Assembly: GCA_037954665.1 (NCBI GenBank)
Contig: JBBMOL010000387.1
Span: 124,001 to 188,000 of the forward strand
Origin: Laguncularia racemosa
Lineage: Eukaryota; Streptophyta; Magnoliopsida; Myrtales; Combretaceae
Direction of reading: 5' to 3'
Length of the DNA: 64,000 bases
In this document: positions 32,592 through 44,440 of the stretch, piece by piece
How positions within the stretch are numbered: the first letter of the stretch is position 1
Layout: each line of letters opens with the position of its first letter
Notes under the pieces: model-generated
What the model was told of the DNA's origin: nothing
What the model saw: only the letters and a program-made list of their open reading frames with translations
Database searches by the model: none
Made by a program: the position numbers and the translations under genes

Positions 32592-33354
32592 TGATGAGAG
32601 CCATGATGGGAGCCAAGCTAGAAGATGGAATGTGGATCCTCTTGAAGTGCCACCTGGACCGATCACAAGAACTCGAGTGAAACGATGCAAGGAAGCACTT
32701 AACGGGTTGATAAAGGATGTCCACGAAGCCGGAAAGGATTAGAGCAACCATGAGAATGCACTTGCTCTTGTACAAGTCATAATGAATACGGGTTAAAGGG
32801 AGCATGTCTTTTACAAGGCACAACCGTGTAGTGAGTCTGGAGGCTCCACAGAAGTATACACGGCCGTATACACGGTTCAACGGCACGGCCGTGTGTGGTG
32901 TCAAGAATATCCACAGAAACATACACGGCCGTGTATACCCTCTACGCCAGCTCCTACACCATTGGCCTTTATTCCCTGTTTGTTATTTTTCCGCGACTTT
33001 ATGATGTTATGTCATTTTAGGCTTTTATTATTACAAGTTGTAAACCCTAATATAAAGCTTCTAGGGTTGAGAACAAATACAACACACATATAAGGTTGAA
33101 TAACACATTTGAGAGAATTCCTCTCTTGGTTCTTTAAAGAACTTCTCTTGAACTTATCGGATTTTCTTCCGTGGCGTTCATCCCGACTTATCAATTGGTC
33201 TTTCATCCCGATTGTGGCGTCCACAGATATACCAAGGTTCTTGCCTCACTTATAGGCAACGGGTCGCAATTCCACTTGTTTTTTTGGCATCTTGGGTAGC
33301 AATTCCGAACGTATTGGTATTGGGTTTCGTCACACGTGGGTGTGGTTCGTATCA
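32592..33354 (+). repeat. 3' LTR of X1 (763 bp)
   Basis: It starts TGATGAGAGCC after CAAGATGAGGGGAA and ends GTTCGTATCA. It contains the 16-bp perfect palindrome ATACACGGCCGTGTAT (32921-32936), CACGGCCGTG (32884-32893), and AAACCCTAA-TATAAAG (TATA 33051-33057). Confidence 0.88.
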
Positions 33355-33949
33355 CATAACATGCAAGGCACGTAAAGTTCATAAGCCACCTAAGCACAAG
33401 CGCATAAGCACGTGGGCTTAATAATTATTTGAAATTAATGTTAATAAATTATTTTAAGATTTGTTTTGTTATGTAAAATTTTTAAATCAAATAATATTAT
33501 TATGTTAAAGTAATGCTAATGAATAATTTTAATATTTATTTTTTATGTATAAAATATTTAAATTTAATAGCATATTATCTTAAATTGTTATTAATGAATT
33601 ATGTTAATATTTTTTTATCATGTAAAATATTTAATTCAAATAATAATTTTTAGTAATATAATGGTGATAAATTTGTTTCGGTATATTTAATGTTAGCTAA
33701 GATTTAATTAATTTAATTGGAGAAATTTCACAGAGTGTCACCATATTTAATAATAAAAAAAGAAGAAAAACTACTACATTATTTATGTAGTATGGATATA
33801 TTTTTTTATTGTTATATTAAGATGAAATTGGAAAGTAAAAGTGTGATAAGATGGAATGGAAAGATTTGATAATATTGATATATTAATATTACCAAAATTA
33901 TACAAAAGAAGAAGCCTAAAACATGAATCAATAATCACTGTTCTCATCC
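33355..33949. repeat. AT-rich spacer with a diverged ~80-bp tandem repeat
   Basis: From about 33435 to 33660 three degenerate units share TAATG..AATAATTTTAATATTT, then TTATGTAAAATATTTAAAT. No gene. The flank at 33660-33949 is also AT-rich and featureless. Confidence 0.4.
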
Positions 33950-34352
33950 TTGTCCTCTTCCTACCCTTCCTCCTAGTTCTCTTCCCTCATATTATTTGGT
34001 AGTGATTCAATGTTGTTCGACTCATTGTCACTTGGAAACCAAAAAAGCGGGTTACCTTGTGCTTTGTCCTCAACATTGGCCTAATCTTTTAAGCACACAC
34101 ATGCTTTGATGGTCTCAAAGTTAAGTGATAGGTAGTGGGGATTCATGACTTACCTACCCAAATTAAAGGCCAACTTAAATGATACCGTCAAAGTCGATGG
34201 AGCCAAAACATCCTGTGCCATTAAGGAAAGGGTTGCCATCATGTGTACCCTAGTTGACTGCCAATCAAGAACATCCAAGTTATCTATGTCCTTGTCTGGC
34301 TAGATATGCTACACATTGTATATAGTTAAGCCACCACAAGCTTTAGGGCCAA
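33950..34352 (-). pseudogene. hAT transposase, C-terminal part
   Basis: On the minus strand SLMAQDVLAPSTLTVSFKLAF matches the hAT dimerisation domain pattern (LAxDILSIPxSTVASExAFS). FETIKACVCLKD, a stop and ANVEDKAQGN match its usual end. This is the last piece of the transposase, separated from the rest by element A. Stops and changed residues make it dead. Confidence 0.7.
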
Positions 34353-34532
34353 TGATAATCGACATAAAACTCCAAATTCTAGGAAGATTTTAAGCTCTTT
34401 TAAGTTGATAATTAATCAAAAATCATCCGAAATTGATGCTTAATCAAGGAATATGTTGCTTTCAGGTGTAATGAAGATCATTGAAAGAATTTGAGAAGAA
34501 AACAATAAAGAGAAAGGAAGAAGAGCATCTCC

Positions 34533-34790
34533 CCTGCCTGCCACGCCCCCATATCATGGGGGTAAGAATCAGACCACCACTACACCCCCATATTAGGGGC
34601 ATATAGAAGAGAAATCAGGAATAGAAGCTACTATGCCCCTTGCCAAGGGGCATGGCAAGGGGCGTATAGGACCGGAAGTGAAAGATAAAGCCACCACACC
34701 CCTAATATGGGGGCGTGCCAACTTTAAAGGATGACCTGAGACCACTACGCCCCTTACCACGGGGCATGGTGAGGGGCGTATGGAGTCACG
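34533..34790 (+). repeat. CACGCCCC/GGGGCGTG hairpin array in element A LTR
   Basis: About five inverted repeats such as ACGCCCCTTACCACGGGGCA occur within 260 bp, directly upstream of the TATA-like TA run. The second LTR repeats it at 38817-39066. Confidence 0.75.
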
Positions 34791-34827
34791 ACCTATTTTC
34801 TCTAACTTTTTATTTTCTCTCTCCTCC

Positions 34828-34864
34828 AACCCTAGCACAGATATATATATATATATATATATAT
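34828..34864 (+). promoter_or_regulatory. Element A LTR promoter: telo-box and TA run
   Basis: AACCCTA lies seven bases before a 23-bp AT run that would serve as TATA box and is a microsatellite. The second LTR has AACCCTA at 39112-39118 and a longer AT run (39125-39152). Confidence 0.5.
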
Positions 34865-35852
34865 GGATACATATGAGAAAAAGGGGGGAAGGGGAGAGAA
34901 GAGGAGGCCGAGAGGCCGACGAGGAGAGAAGAGAAATAAAAAAGAGGCAGACCTAGGGTTTTAGACACTTCTCTTTATTTTTCTCTATTTTCTTTAGTTT
35001 TCTACTCAACAATCCAAGGAGCTCCAAGTAAAGCATTCAAGATTTTCTCTATCCGGGTTGTAATCATGAACTCTAGTTTCTCTTCATGTATTTGTGCTTT
35101 CATTGTTATGTTTATGGAAGAGTAAACCATAGACCTAGATCATATTTGAACTATTTTGTTATTATGATGAAGATTTGATTTAATTGAAGTTTATTAATGT
35201 TCTTTTGTTCCATTACATGTGCTTTATATTTATCTTAGATTCATATTTCCGGAATATGAGTTTATGCTTAATATCATTTGAGTTGATTGAGAAATCGCTT
35301 TTATGATTAGATTCATGTCTTGGATGAGATTTGCTCATGTTTCTAGAGATAGAATACCGAAAATCTTCTATTGAATACTCATTTGAATCGAGTTCCTATG
35401 CTTCATGCGGTTCTAGATTGCTATTGATTGAGGAGAGATCCTAATTGATAAATGTAGGATTAGATAAGTAATTATCTTTCTTCTTGGAACTTAATAGCTT
35501 AAGAACTCAATAGCATTAATTTTTAGCTTCTAATGATTCATGTGACAATATAGGTATATAATGAGATCTAGATTGCTTTGTTAGAGAATTAACCCTTGTT
35601 TTGTTGAAGTAGTTTTAGTTAAGATTTTAGATTTTTAACTAGTTTTAGTCTTTAACACTTTTCATCTCAATTTGACAGTTAGATAATAGGGAAAGAGCTA
35701 GTACTAGTAATTAGCAATCTCCTCTCGGTGGAACGACCCTACACTTAACACTATATTACGTCTACGGTAGGTACACTTGCCTATTGCAACGTAGTTAGAA
35801 TTAGGAACAAGTATTACAAATATTAAAACTACGGTTGGCAACGATCAAGTTT

Positions 35853-35872
35853 TTGGCACCGTTGCCGGGGAG
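35853..35872 (+). other. Primer-binding site of element A (tRNA-Asp)
   Basis: TTGGCACCGTTGCCGGGGA matches the complement of the tRNA-Asp 3' end with one mismatch, a few bases after the LTR. Confidence 0.8.
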
Positions 35873-36942
35873 GAGGCACCGCTAATATTAGGAACACTCA
35901 TTACTTATTAATCTAGCCACCTTTCTTTAATTTGATTTAAAGACTCATGCTTTACTTTTCTTTAATTTTCCCTTTTTGATTTCTATTGTACGCTAACTTC
36001 TTTTTTAGTTTTCTTCTTTGCATAGTTGTCCAGAGTTTGATATTGCAGCAACTAGAAGAGTCACACAATTCTTAAATACTAGAGCTACTACAATGGTTTT
36101 GATCGAGTACTTGATGAATAGCAACATCGAATTTAGGGGAGTACTAGTTCTTTTTATTACCTTTTTTGTTTTAATTTTTCTCTACTTAATGCTCTTTCCT
36201 TGTCTGATTTTTTTTTCGTAAGCATAGATATTGAGGACAATGTCTAACTTAAGTGTGGGGGAGGGGTATTAAATATTATGTATAAAGGAAAAAAGGAGAA
36301 CTAGGTATGTATGTGCGATTAAAAAAAAAAATTCAAAATTCTTTCAATTTTTTGTTAAAATTCCTCCTACATTTTCTATCTTGCTGGAATTTTGGCTGCA
36401 ATTGAGGAGTATTTTAGCATTCAATGATTGAATCCCTCAAAAAGAATGTCGTGCAATTCACTCTTGTTTTTGCATTGAATTTTGTCATACTTGATCAAAC
36501 TTATAGAATAAAAATCTTTGTGAAGCAAGTTTACTTGTCATTTAAAGGCAGAATTCAAAGTTAGGAATTGAACTAAGGTCTTTAGCACAATGTTAATTGG
36601 CTTGATTTCTAAGTTACTAGGAAATATATTGTTTCATCAAAAGTCTTGAGAGCTAATCAATCTATTATAAAAGGGTAAATGAAGTAATTCTCTTGGTGAT
36701 CTTTCTTAAGAGACCTTATAAGAAAAGTTTAAGTCGAAATAAGATATCTTAGTTAGTGTGGGCTGGTTTTGGTCCCTTAGAAGAGTGAAGTCTGACCCCG
36801 CTACTAGCTAAACAAATCAATTAGAGTAATGGAGGTTCGATGGGGTCCCTTTAAAACTTGGTCACCTAAGGTTGTTTAGCCTGGGACCGGCCGACTGAGG
36901 AAATTACTCTAAAAAAAAAAAAGTTAAGTTCTTGAAACTCGA
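35873..36942 (+). other. Non-coding internal region of element A, first part
   Basis: No long frame. A polypurine-like module GAGGACAATG...GTGTGGGGGAGGGG lies at 36233-36266, matching the one at 1965-1999 in the Athila element. The rest is AT-rich. Confidence 0.6.
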
Positions 36943-38169
36943 TGATAGGAATAAAAATCCGACAAGACCTATCATTAGGGCAAGAACTAAAGGAATTCGA
37001 ATTTTGGCGATGAGGGCCCATTTTGAGCAGATCGACCTTGGAATTATTTATAAATTAACCTCTTTTCTATTACTCTTGTATTGTGTTTTCCAACATGCAC
37101 ACTTATCATATTTTATAGGGCAATGGACAAACTCCATCAGACTCAGCTTGTGGGTTATCCATGGACCGACCTGAATCGGCGATGAGTTGGGCCGATGGAT
37201 CCTATAGAAGACTGGCATCTTGAAGACCAATTTCTTTTATATATTTTTCATTTGCATGGACTATTTATGTTGTAATCATTTTGGGACACTTTTATTTTCT
37301 TGTAATTTTCATTTAGGACTAGCCACCTTAAAAGTGGCAAACTTGTAATTTTGACCACTTTCTAACCCTAGGAGTAGCAAGTATAAATACTTGCTTAAGA
37401 GAGGGTTTGAGGAGGCTTATTTTGTAGAATAGAGAGTTCATATTCACGTGAGAATTAAGGTTCCTAATTTTCATTAGACTCTTATCAATTTCAATCCCAA
37501 GAGTTGAAATTGTGGCGAGTGCAACACTTTGAAATTGTGAGTAGTATCAATTTCATTTTGTTGTGATTTCTTTTCTTCTCTAGTGTGTCATATCTAGGGG
37601 TGAATTGAGATAGTTCTTGGTCAGATTTACTTCTTATTATTTTTGAATTCTTGTGTTTAATTAAGATCCTTTGCATTTGAATTCGATTCATCCTTGAAGA
37701 ATTCCTCTTGAAACGTGATTATCACTTGTGGAAAGGAGTTCTTAGAATTGATGTTTTCTTTTGAATTTGTGGATTATTCTCGTGGGATTATATGTGATTA
37801 GTGTGTTATTAGAAGATATTATCATTGAGGTTTCACAATTGCAACATTGAACATTTGGATTTCATTGCATCTTCATTAGGGTTTACGTAAATTTTGCCCT
37901 TTTGGAGCCGGTTTGTTGTTGACTTGAGTTTTCTTTTTCTTGAGTATTTTAATTGTGCTTCTAAGTGGATTTAGGCACATCATCTTTTTGGTATCAGAGC
38001 TATATCATATTTGGATTTAAGATTGAACACATCCTTATTGAAGAACATTGGTTATAAACATTGGAAATGGATGCCATTATTCAAGAGATTGAGACTAGTT
38101 TGATTGACATTGTTTGATTGTCTTTCAAATTGGTTTTGTATGTGCCTATTCTTGGTTTTGAGCACATCA
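36943..38169 (+). repeat. Solo LTR of family B inside element A
   Basis: 1227 bp, TGATAGGAAT to GAGCACATCA, homologous to 56680-57913. Flanks CTCGA and CTTGA look like a target duplication with one change. It contains GCAAGTATAAATACTTGC (37377-37394), AACCCTAGG just upstream, and an internal primer-site copy TGGTATCAGAGC (37989-38000). A lone LTR indicates LTR-LTR recombination after insertion. Confidence 0.85.
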
Positions 38170-38635
38170 CTTGAGTGATTAAGTCCGTAGGGACACCTTC
38201 AATTGAAGGGATAACATCTGTTAACTTGGGTGACCAGCCCGGGATTATCGACTAAAAGCTTGCTACATGGGTTTTGGAATCATAAATAAATAAATGAAAC
38301 TTTTGGGAAGGTCTATCAAAGTCTCCTTTTGTTTCAATTCGACCTTGAGTTTGATTTTTGATTTGAAAGCTGTTATTAAAAGATAAAGGTAGAAGCTTAC
38401 TTTACTTTGATTAATTTTAAAACTTTGATTAAAGTATCTCTAGTTCAATATTGCAGGACAAGGTGAATAGTACATTCATTCAATTGAGGAGTTCTATTGG
38501 ATGTTAAACATGATCATTGATGAATGCTGATATTCTAGCCTACTAAGTTTAGAAATATGAAGTCCCCATTTAAAATGTATGGTCTTTAAAATTGCTTTTC
38601 TTAGAGACAAGCAAAGATTCAAGTGTAGGGGAATT
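38170..38635 (+). other. Element A internal region, second part, and polypurine tract
   Basis: Non-coding. It ends with AGAGACAAGC...AAGTGTAGGGGAATT right before the 3' LTR, the same layout as the Athila element's tract. Confidence 0.65.
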
Positions 38636-39120
38636 TGATAATTGACATAAAACTCCAAATTCTAGGAAGATTTTAAGCTCTTTTAAGTTGATAATTAATA
38701 AAAAATGATCCGAAATTGATGCTTAATCAAGGAATATGTTGCTTTCAGGTGTAATGAAGATCATTGAAAGAATTTGAGAAGAAAATAACAAAGAGAAAGG
38801 AAGAAGAGCATCTCCCCTGCCTGCCACGCCCCCATATCAGGGGGGGTATGAATCAGACCACCACTACACCCCTATATCAAGGGCATATGGAAGAGAAATC
38901 AAGAATAGAAGCTACCACGCCCCTTGCCAAGGGGCGTAGCAGGGAGCGTATGGGACCAGAAGTAAAAGACAAAGCCACCACGCCCCTGATATGGGGGCGT
39001 GCCAACTTCAAAGGATGACCCGAGACCACCACGCCCCTTGCCACGGGGCATGGTGAGGGGAGTATGGAGTCATGACCTATTTTCTCTGACTTTTTATTTT
39101 CTCTCTCCTCTAACCCTAGC

Positions 39121-39152
<32 letters not shown>

Positions 39153-40127
39153 GGATACATATGAGAAAAAGGGGGGAAGGGGAGAGAAGAGGAGGCCGAG
39201 GAGGAGAGAAGAGAAATAAAAAAGAGGCAAACTTAGGGTTTTAGAAACTTCTCTTTATTTGTCTCTCTTTTCTTTAGTTTTCTACTCAACAATCCAAGGA
39301 GCTCCAAGTAAGGCATTCAAGATTTGCTCTATCTGGGTTGCAATCATGAACTCTAGTTTCTCTTCATGTATTTGTGCTTTCATTGTTAGGTTTATGGAAG
39401 AGTAAACCGTAGACCTAGATCTTATTTGAACTATTTTGTCATTATGATGAAGATTTGATTTAATTGAAGTTTATTAATGTTCTTTTGTTCCATTACATAT
39501 GCTTTATATTTATCTTAGATTCATATTTACGGAATATGAGTTTATGCTTAATATCATTTAAGTTGATTGAGAAATTGCTTTTATGATTAGATTCATGTTT
39601 TAGATGAGATTTGCTCGTGTTTCTAGAGATAGAATACCAAAAATCTTCTATTGAATACTCATTTGAATCAAGTTCCTATGCTTCATGCGGTTCTAGATTG
39701 CTATTGATTGAGGAGAGATCCTAATTGATAAATGTAGGATTAGATAAGTAATTATCTTGCTTCTTGGAACTTAACAGCTTAAGAACTCAATAGCATTAAT
39801 TTTTAGCTTCTAATGATTCATGTGACAATATAGGTATATAATGAGATCTAGATTGCTTTGTTAGATAATTAACCCTTGTTTTGTTGAAGTAGTTTTAGTT
39901 AAGATTTTAGATTGTTAACTATTTTTAGTCTTTAACACTCTTCATCTCAATTTGACGGTTAGATAATAGGGAAAGAGCTAGTACTAGTAATTAACAATCT
40001 CCTCTCGGTGGAACGACCCTGCACTTAACACTATATTACGTCCATAGGAGGTACACTTACCTATTGCAACGTAGTTAGAATTAGGAACAGGTATTACAAA
40101 TATTAAAACTACGGTTGGCAACGATCA
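38636..40127 (+). repeat. 3' LTR of element A
   Basis: A close copy of 34353-35847 with scattered substitutions and small indels. For example, GAGGCCGA occurs once where the 5' LTR has a short duplication near 34904. Confidence 0.88.
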
Positions 40128-41651
40128 CCCAAAATGGTTGTTGGACCTAATGTCTTGTGCAATTTGTTTACTTCTTTTAGAAGATTGGCCATAAGAACGA
40201 CTACTAGATTTGGGACAATGCATTGCGGCCATTTGATGAGGTTTACTAGAGTGAAAACAATATAATTCCCTAACCAAACCAAGTACATTGGAAATAAGCA
40301 CATTTGCTTCTATTTCAACATTTTCAATGGCGATGTTGCTATAGAATTCCTTAAGGAGATTTTATGTACCACGATACTTGTAGCATAGATCTAAAATTTT
40401 TACAACACAAAACAGATAAGGGAAGGGGTAGAAATAATCCCACAATTTAGATACCATTACACCAACAGTTAAGTGGAGCACCAGTTCACTAACATGTGAT
40501 ATTAACATATATGTTTTGTCGACAAGGTGGGAAAGTACAGCATTGCTGGTAGGATAATATGACCTAGATAAGTGATTTGTGGGTCTTAAGAAAGCTTTTA
40601 AAATCTCCCTGATTCTTTTACATATCTTCTAATCCTGAATCGTCATATTTTTGAAATTGGTCAAGGTGATATATATGTTATAAAATGAGGTCAAACCCTT
40701 CCTAACCTTTAACGCCGCATCCAAACTTTTGAATGTTGAATTCCATCTTGTTTGGCAGTCAAACGGTGGAAGCTTCTGAATGTGGCCGTGACCTTGATAG
40801 CAATCTTTATCATTCTAGGATTTCACTTTAAAGGAGTGACATTGGTTGATTACAGACCAATTTTTTGCTAATTGATCTTTAAGGGCACAAAAATTTATAC
40901 CTGCATTCACTTTCAAGTTCAATATATGGCAAACACATTGTACATAAAAACTTGCCATCACAGATTGATCTAAGGGCATGCTTCAATGGCCAGACTAAAA
41001 ATGTGTTGTTGGAGGCATTGTCATAACTAATATTGAGCAGCCTTTTTATTTTGTAGGATCGTAAGGTGTCGAGGATCTTATTGGTGATATTTGCACCTAT
41101 ATGGGCTTCCATAAACAAAATAAATGATAAGATTCTCTTTTGCAACAACCAATTATCATCGATCTAATGTGTCATAATGCACATATAGCTATCATTTACG
41201 TCACTCGATGGGGACTTTCATATGCTAGATGTCAAAGAAACGCTACATGAAAATAATAACAGCTATAATATTGCCACAATTTTGGTAAAGAAAAAAAAAT
41301 TAATAATGCACCTACATGGAAGGTTAAATAACTCCCATTTGAGGGCATCCCATTTCTTGAGGAAAACATCCAATGTTTCCTTTTGAAGGGTTTGATAGCC
41401 CCTATGCTTAAACTTTAGTTGCATTGCCTATGTAACCCATCTTCCAAAGCATTGATGGCCTACAACATTAAAAGAAAAACCAGTTATGGCCATCATGGTG
41501 ATGAGATCCTCATGTGCAAATGCATTATCAAATATACAATTGTTAGGGTTGATTACGACACCACGATTGGTGGATGTTGAAGGTCCAACCTCCCTTAATT
41601 GCATGAAGATCGATGTTTGCCCTTTTCTCTTATGCATTTCATTATAGCGTT
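40128..41651 (-). pseudogene. hAT transposase, central part
   Basis: Minus-strand segments in order: RYNEMHKRKGQTSIFMQLRE just after the BED finger, then EDLITMMAITGFSFNVVGHQ (41691-41428), GANITNKILDTLRSYKIKRL and DNASNN (41148-40879, the conserved hAT DNASNN region), then MVSKLWDYFYPFPYLFCVVK (about 40450-40380), resembling the hAT FEKYW...LDPRYK block. Frames are broken by stops. Order and content identify a BED-type hAT transposase that cuts and pastes DNA. Element A begins at 40127 on its downstream side. Confidence 0.78.
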
Positions 41652-43447
41652 TGATAGGAATCAAAATCCTACAAGACATATCACTAGGCAAGAGCCAAAA
41701 GGTTACAAAATTTAACGATAAGGGTTCTCTTTGAACAAACCAACCTTGAAACTACTTGTATACTAACTTCTTTTCTATTACTTATTTGTTATGCATTCCA
41801 ACAGACAAACTTGTCAGGTTTTACAGGGCAATGGATAAACTCAATAAAACTCAGCTTATGGGTTATTCATGGACCAACATAAACTAAAGAAGAATTGGTC
41901 CAACAAATTACTCAATTGAATTGAAGAACTGGCCACTTGAAGAACCTTGTACTTGTAATTGTTGTTTTGAGAATTAACTATTTTATTTCGCATTTGTAAT
42001 TTCTTTTCTTGGAACCGGCCACCTAAGTGGCTTATTTGTAATTTTCATGTGATTTTTACCCTAATATGAGCAAGTATAAATACTTGATAACTAGGATTTT
42101 CTCCCTTTCTATTATAACTCAGCTTATGTTAGGGGAATCTTGGATCATCTTAGAGAAAAGAAGGAAAGAAGGAGGCAGAGCAGGCAGCCGGGAACAGAGG
42201 CTTGTTATGTTTTCACTTTTAATTTTCGTTTTTATGATGAACATGTGTAGCTAAGTAGTTTTTCTAGCCAAAGGGTCATAGAAGTTTGATTCTCCACGAA
42301 TTGTGAGATCTAATTGATTTGTATTTAATCTATTCTTTGTTTTTGGATATTCATATATCTTCTGAACGTCTTGTCATTATTATCTTTGTTGATTGGTATG
42401 AATTAGAGCTCTTCTACTCAATTAGCAAGTTAATATATTGTCAACTAGCACGTCAAATCCGTAATTGTTTGATTGTTCTAGTCTCAGTGACATAATAACA
42501 TGTTTGGTTATAAAATAGATGATCGAATTCATGTTATGGAGATGTATGATCATGTTTAAATAGGTTATCTTATAATCTACTAGCATGAATTGGTAGTCTC
42601 TCTAGTTTTTAATGCTATTGATAGATTAAATCCTAAGAGCTTGTCTAGGGTTGTCTAATCGATAAGAGAAATAATCAAAGAGCTTGTTTTGGTTATCAAA
42701 GAAGTACGGAGAGATAGGTTATTAGAGCTTGTTAATAACCATAACCAGTTTATCTAGAAATAAGGATAGAAGACATTTGCATCGATGATCAATTCCTAGA
42801 ATTAAACTATCTTGATTCCTTTAGCTAGGCTTTTATCAATATTCGATTTTATTTTCTTGTTTCAATATTATTTTGATTCGCAAACAAAACCCCCCATTTT
42901 TCTTTTCCTCTTTATTCGTTTTGAATAGAAATACATTTAACCAATCCCTGTGGATACGACCCTACTCACTACTATACGCAAATCATATCATTGTCTAGGA
43001 GTAGGTTTTTATTTTTGTTGGATTCGACACCCATCAGCCGTGAGGGAGAGCCTTGCAAATCAAAGATCTCTGATCAATTTCTTGTGAAATTGTGGCGAGA
43101 TTCAACAAGTGTAGATTGTGAGTAATATCAATCTTCCATTTGTTGTTAGCAAATTGTATTTAGTGAGTCATATCTAGGTACAATTCGTTGGTTCCTTATT
43201 CTTATACACATGAATTTAGGGTTCTTATTTTCAATTTTGAAACATTTCAATTTGAGTGGAATCTTAGTCCATTTCCTTGGTTATCCATTGATATTCATAT
43301 CATTGTTTATTCCATATATCCATTTAGCTTCAATTTTCGTGAATTAGGGCCATTTTGTAAAGTTGTTAATCAAGACAATTGTTGGTTGTAATTGTTGGTT
43401 CATGCCATTTATATTATGTTCATGTGCTTTAGATTTTTGGTACATCA
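41652..43447 (+). repeat. 5' LTR of element B', split by an Athila LTR fragment
   Basis: 41652-42130 and 43037-43447 match the right LTR. Between them an Athila-type LTR fragment replaces a short stretch. GCAAGTATAAATACTTGA at 42070-42087 is the family promoter palindrome with its last base changed. Confidence 0.8.
42131..43036 (+). repeat. Athila-type LTR fragment (plus orientation)
   Basis: This is the reverse complement of about 7678-8560, ending GACACCCATCA. It includes the AGGCAGAGCAGGCAGCCGGG stretch, so it is a 5'-truncated LTR. No target duplication is visible, suggesting deletion at the left edge. Confidence 0.8.
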
Positions 43448-43452
43448 CGATT

Positions 43453-43464
43453 TAGTATCAGAGC
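43453..43464 (+). other. Primer-binding site of element B' (tRNA-iMet)
   Basis: TAGTATCAGAGC has one mismatch to the iMet site and lies 5 nt after the LTR. Confidence 0.7.
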
Positions 43465-43574
43465 AAAATTTTGAGAAGGGAATTTTTTTTTTATTGATTT
43501 GGGGATTTAAGGTTCTTGTTCTTCCATTTCATACTTGAAGTTATGATAAGCTTAAAAAGGACTCTAAATATATG

Positions 43575-44440
43575 TAAATAATCTATTAAACCACTCCTAA
43601 ATGACAAGATCACAACCAGTTCAAATTAGATCAAAATGCTAGAATTGCGTGCACCCTATTAGAGTGCAAGTAAATCCGAATGCTATAACTTACAAATTAA
43701 TAATCCGCAATGATCAAATTCTTCGAAACAACACTAAACAAACTTGAATGCCACGTGAATTCAAACAAAAACAACATGAACCAATCTAAGATCCCCTTTC
43801 CTAGTAAAGTGATCCACGGTTCAAAATGATGCTAAATTGAAAGTTAAAACTTAAAGGCTAAAACCAATCAATTGAAGCAACAAGAATTTGATTACAAATG
43901 CAATCAAAATTCGGACAATACACTTCCAAATCAACCCTAGATACTACTTACTAGAGAAGAAAGGAAATTGCAATAAGGTAAATTTGATATTACTCACAAA
44001 TTAGCCTTGGAGCCACTCACCACAATCTCAATTGGAATTTGAAATTGATAAGAGCAATTTGAATCAGGCAAAACCCTAACCCTCTCACGTAAAAGTGATG
44101 TTCTTTTTCTAAAAATTTGGCTAACTCCCTCAAAACCCTACTTAAGCAAGTATTTATACTTGCTCCCTTTAGGGTTAAAAAGTTCACAAAATTACAACTA
44201 TGCCACGTTTAGGGTAGCTGGTCCTAAAAGATAATTACAAGCAAATGGAAGTGTCCCAAAAGAAATATTACAACATAAATAGTCCAAAGAAACAAATACA
44301 AATACAAAAATAATAAGAATCCTCAAAGAGCCAATGCATCGAAGCGATGTCGATCACAGCGGGTCATTGGATGAGAATCTGATGATGTCCCTTTGCGATC
44401 AACAAATGAAAGTCATTTGGTATCTCGTGGAGAAATATTA
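43575..44440 (-). repeat. Inverted family-B LTR fragment inside element B'
   Basis: The reverse complement resembles family B LTR. GCAAGTATTTATACTTGC (44146-44163) is the inverted promoter palindrome, with TAGGGTTAAAAAG beside it, and the CAAAATTACAA and GGACACTT-like blocks follow. Edges are unclear. Confidence 0.6.

Larger units (their letters stand above)
20324..33354 (+). mobile_element. CRM-like chromovirus X1 (Ty3/gypsy), interrupted by X2
   Basis: The structure is 5' LTR (20324-21113), primer site, gag, protease and the start of RT, then X2 (23320-30114), then the rest of RT, RNase H, integrase and the 3' LTR (32592-33354). Lineage is judged from the protease IIDGGSCTNVV, the VYFDD-type RT and a pol end DLRTNPF with no classical chromodomain. 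X1 has a ~530-nt gag deletion, several stops and frameshifts, so it is dead. No target duplication is visible for X1: the 5 bp left of its 5' LTR (GGGAA) belong to a polypurine tract. Confidence 0.88.
34353..35847 (+). repeat. 5' LTR of element A
   Basis: It carries the GC-rich array of CACGCCCC/GGGGCGTG inverted repeats (34533-34790), then AACCCTA (34828-34834) and a TA-repeat promoter (34842-34864). Its last part before GATCA is GGTTGGCAAC. Confidence 0.88.
34353..40127 (+). mobile_element. Element A: non-coding LTR retrotransposon (Athila/Tat-like derivative)
   Basis: LTRs are 34353-35847 (1495 bp) and 38636-40127 (1492 bp), both TGATAAT...ACGATCA. A tRNA-Asp-type primer site follows the first and a polypurine tract precedes the second. 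Flanks GCCAA and CCCAA form a likely 5-bp target duplication with one change. The ~1.56 kb of own internal sequence has no gag or pol. Removing it rejoins the hAT transposase. It must have been mobilised by an autonomous relative. Confidence 0.85.

Noticed and set aside
36018..36221. 67-codon frame in element A with a hydrophobic C-terminus
   Set aside because: T-rich composition explains it; no relative at the same place in the Athila element.
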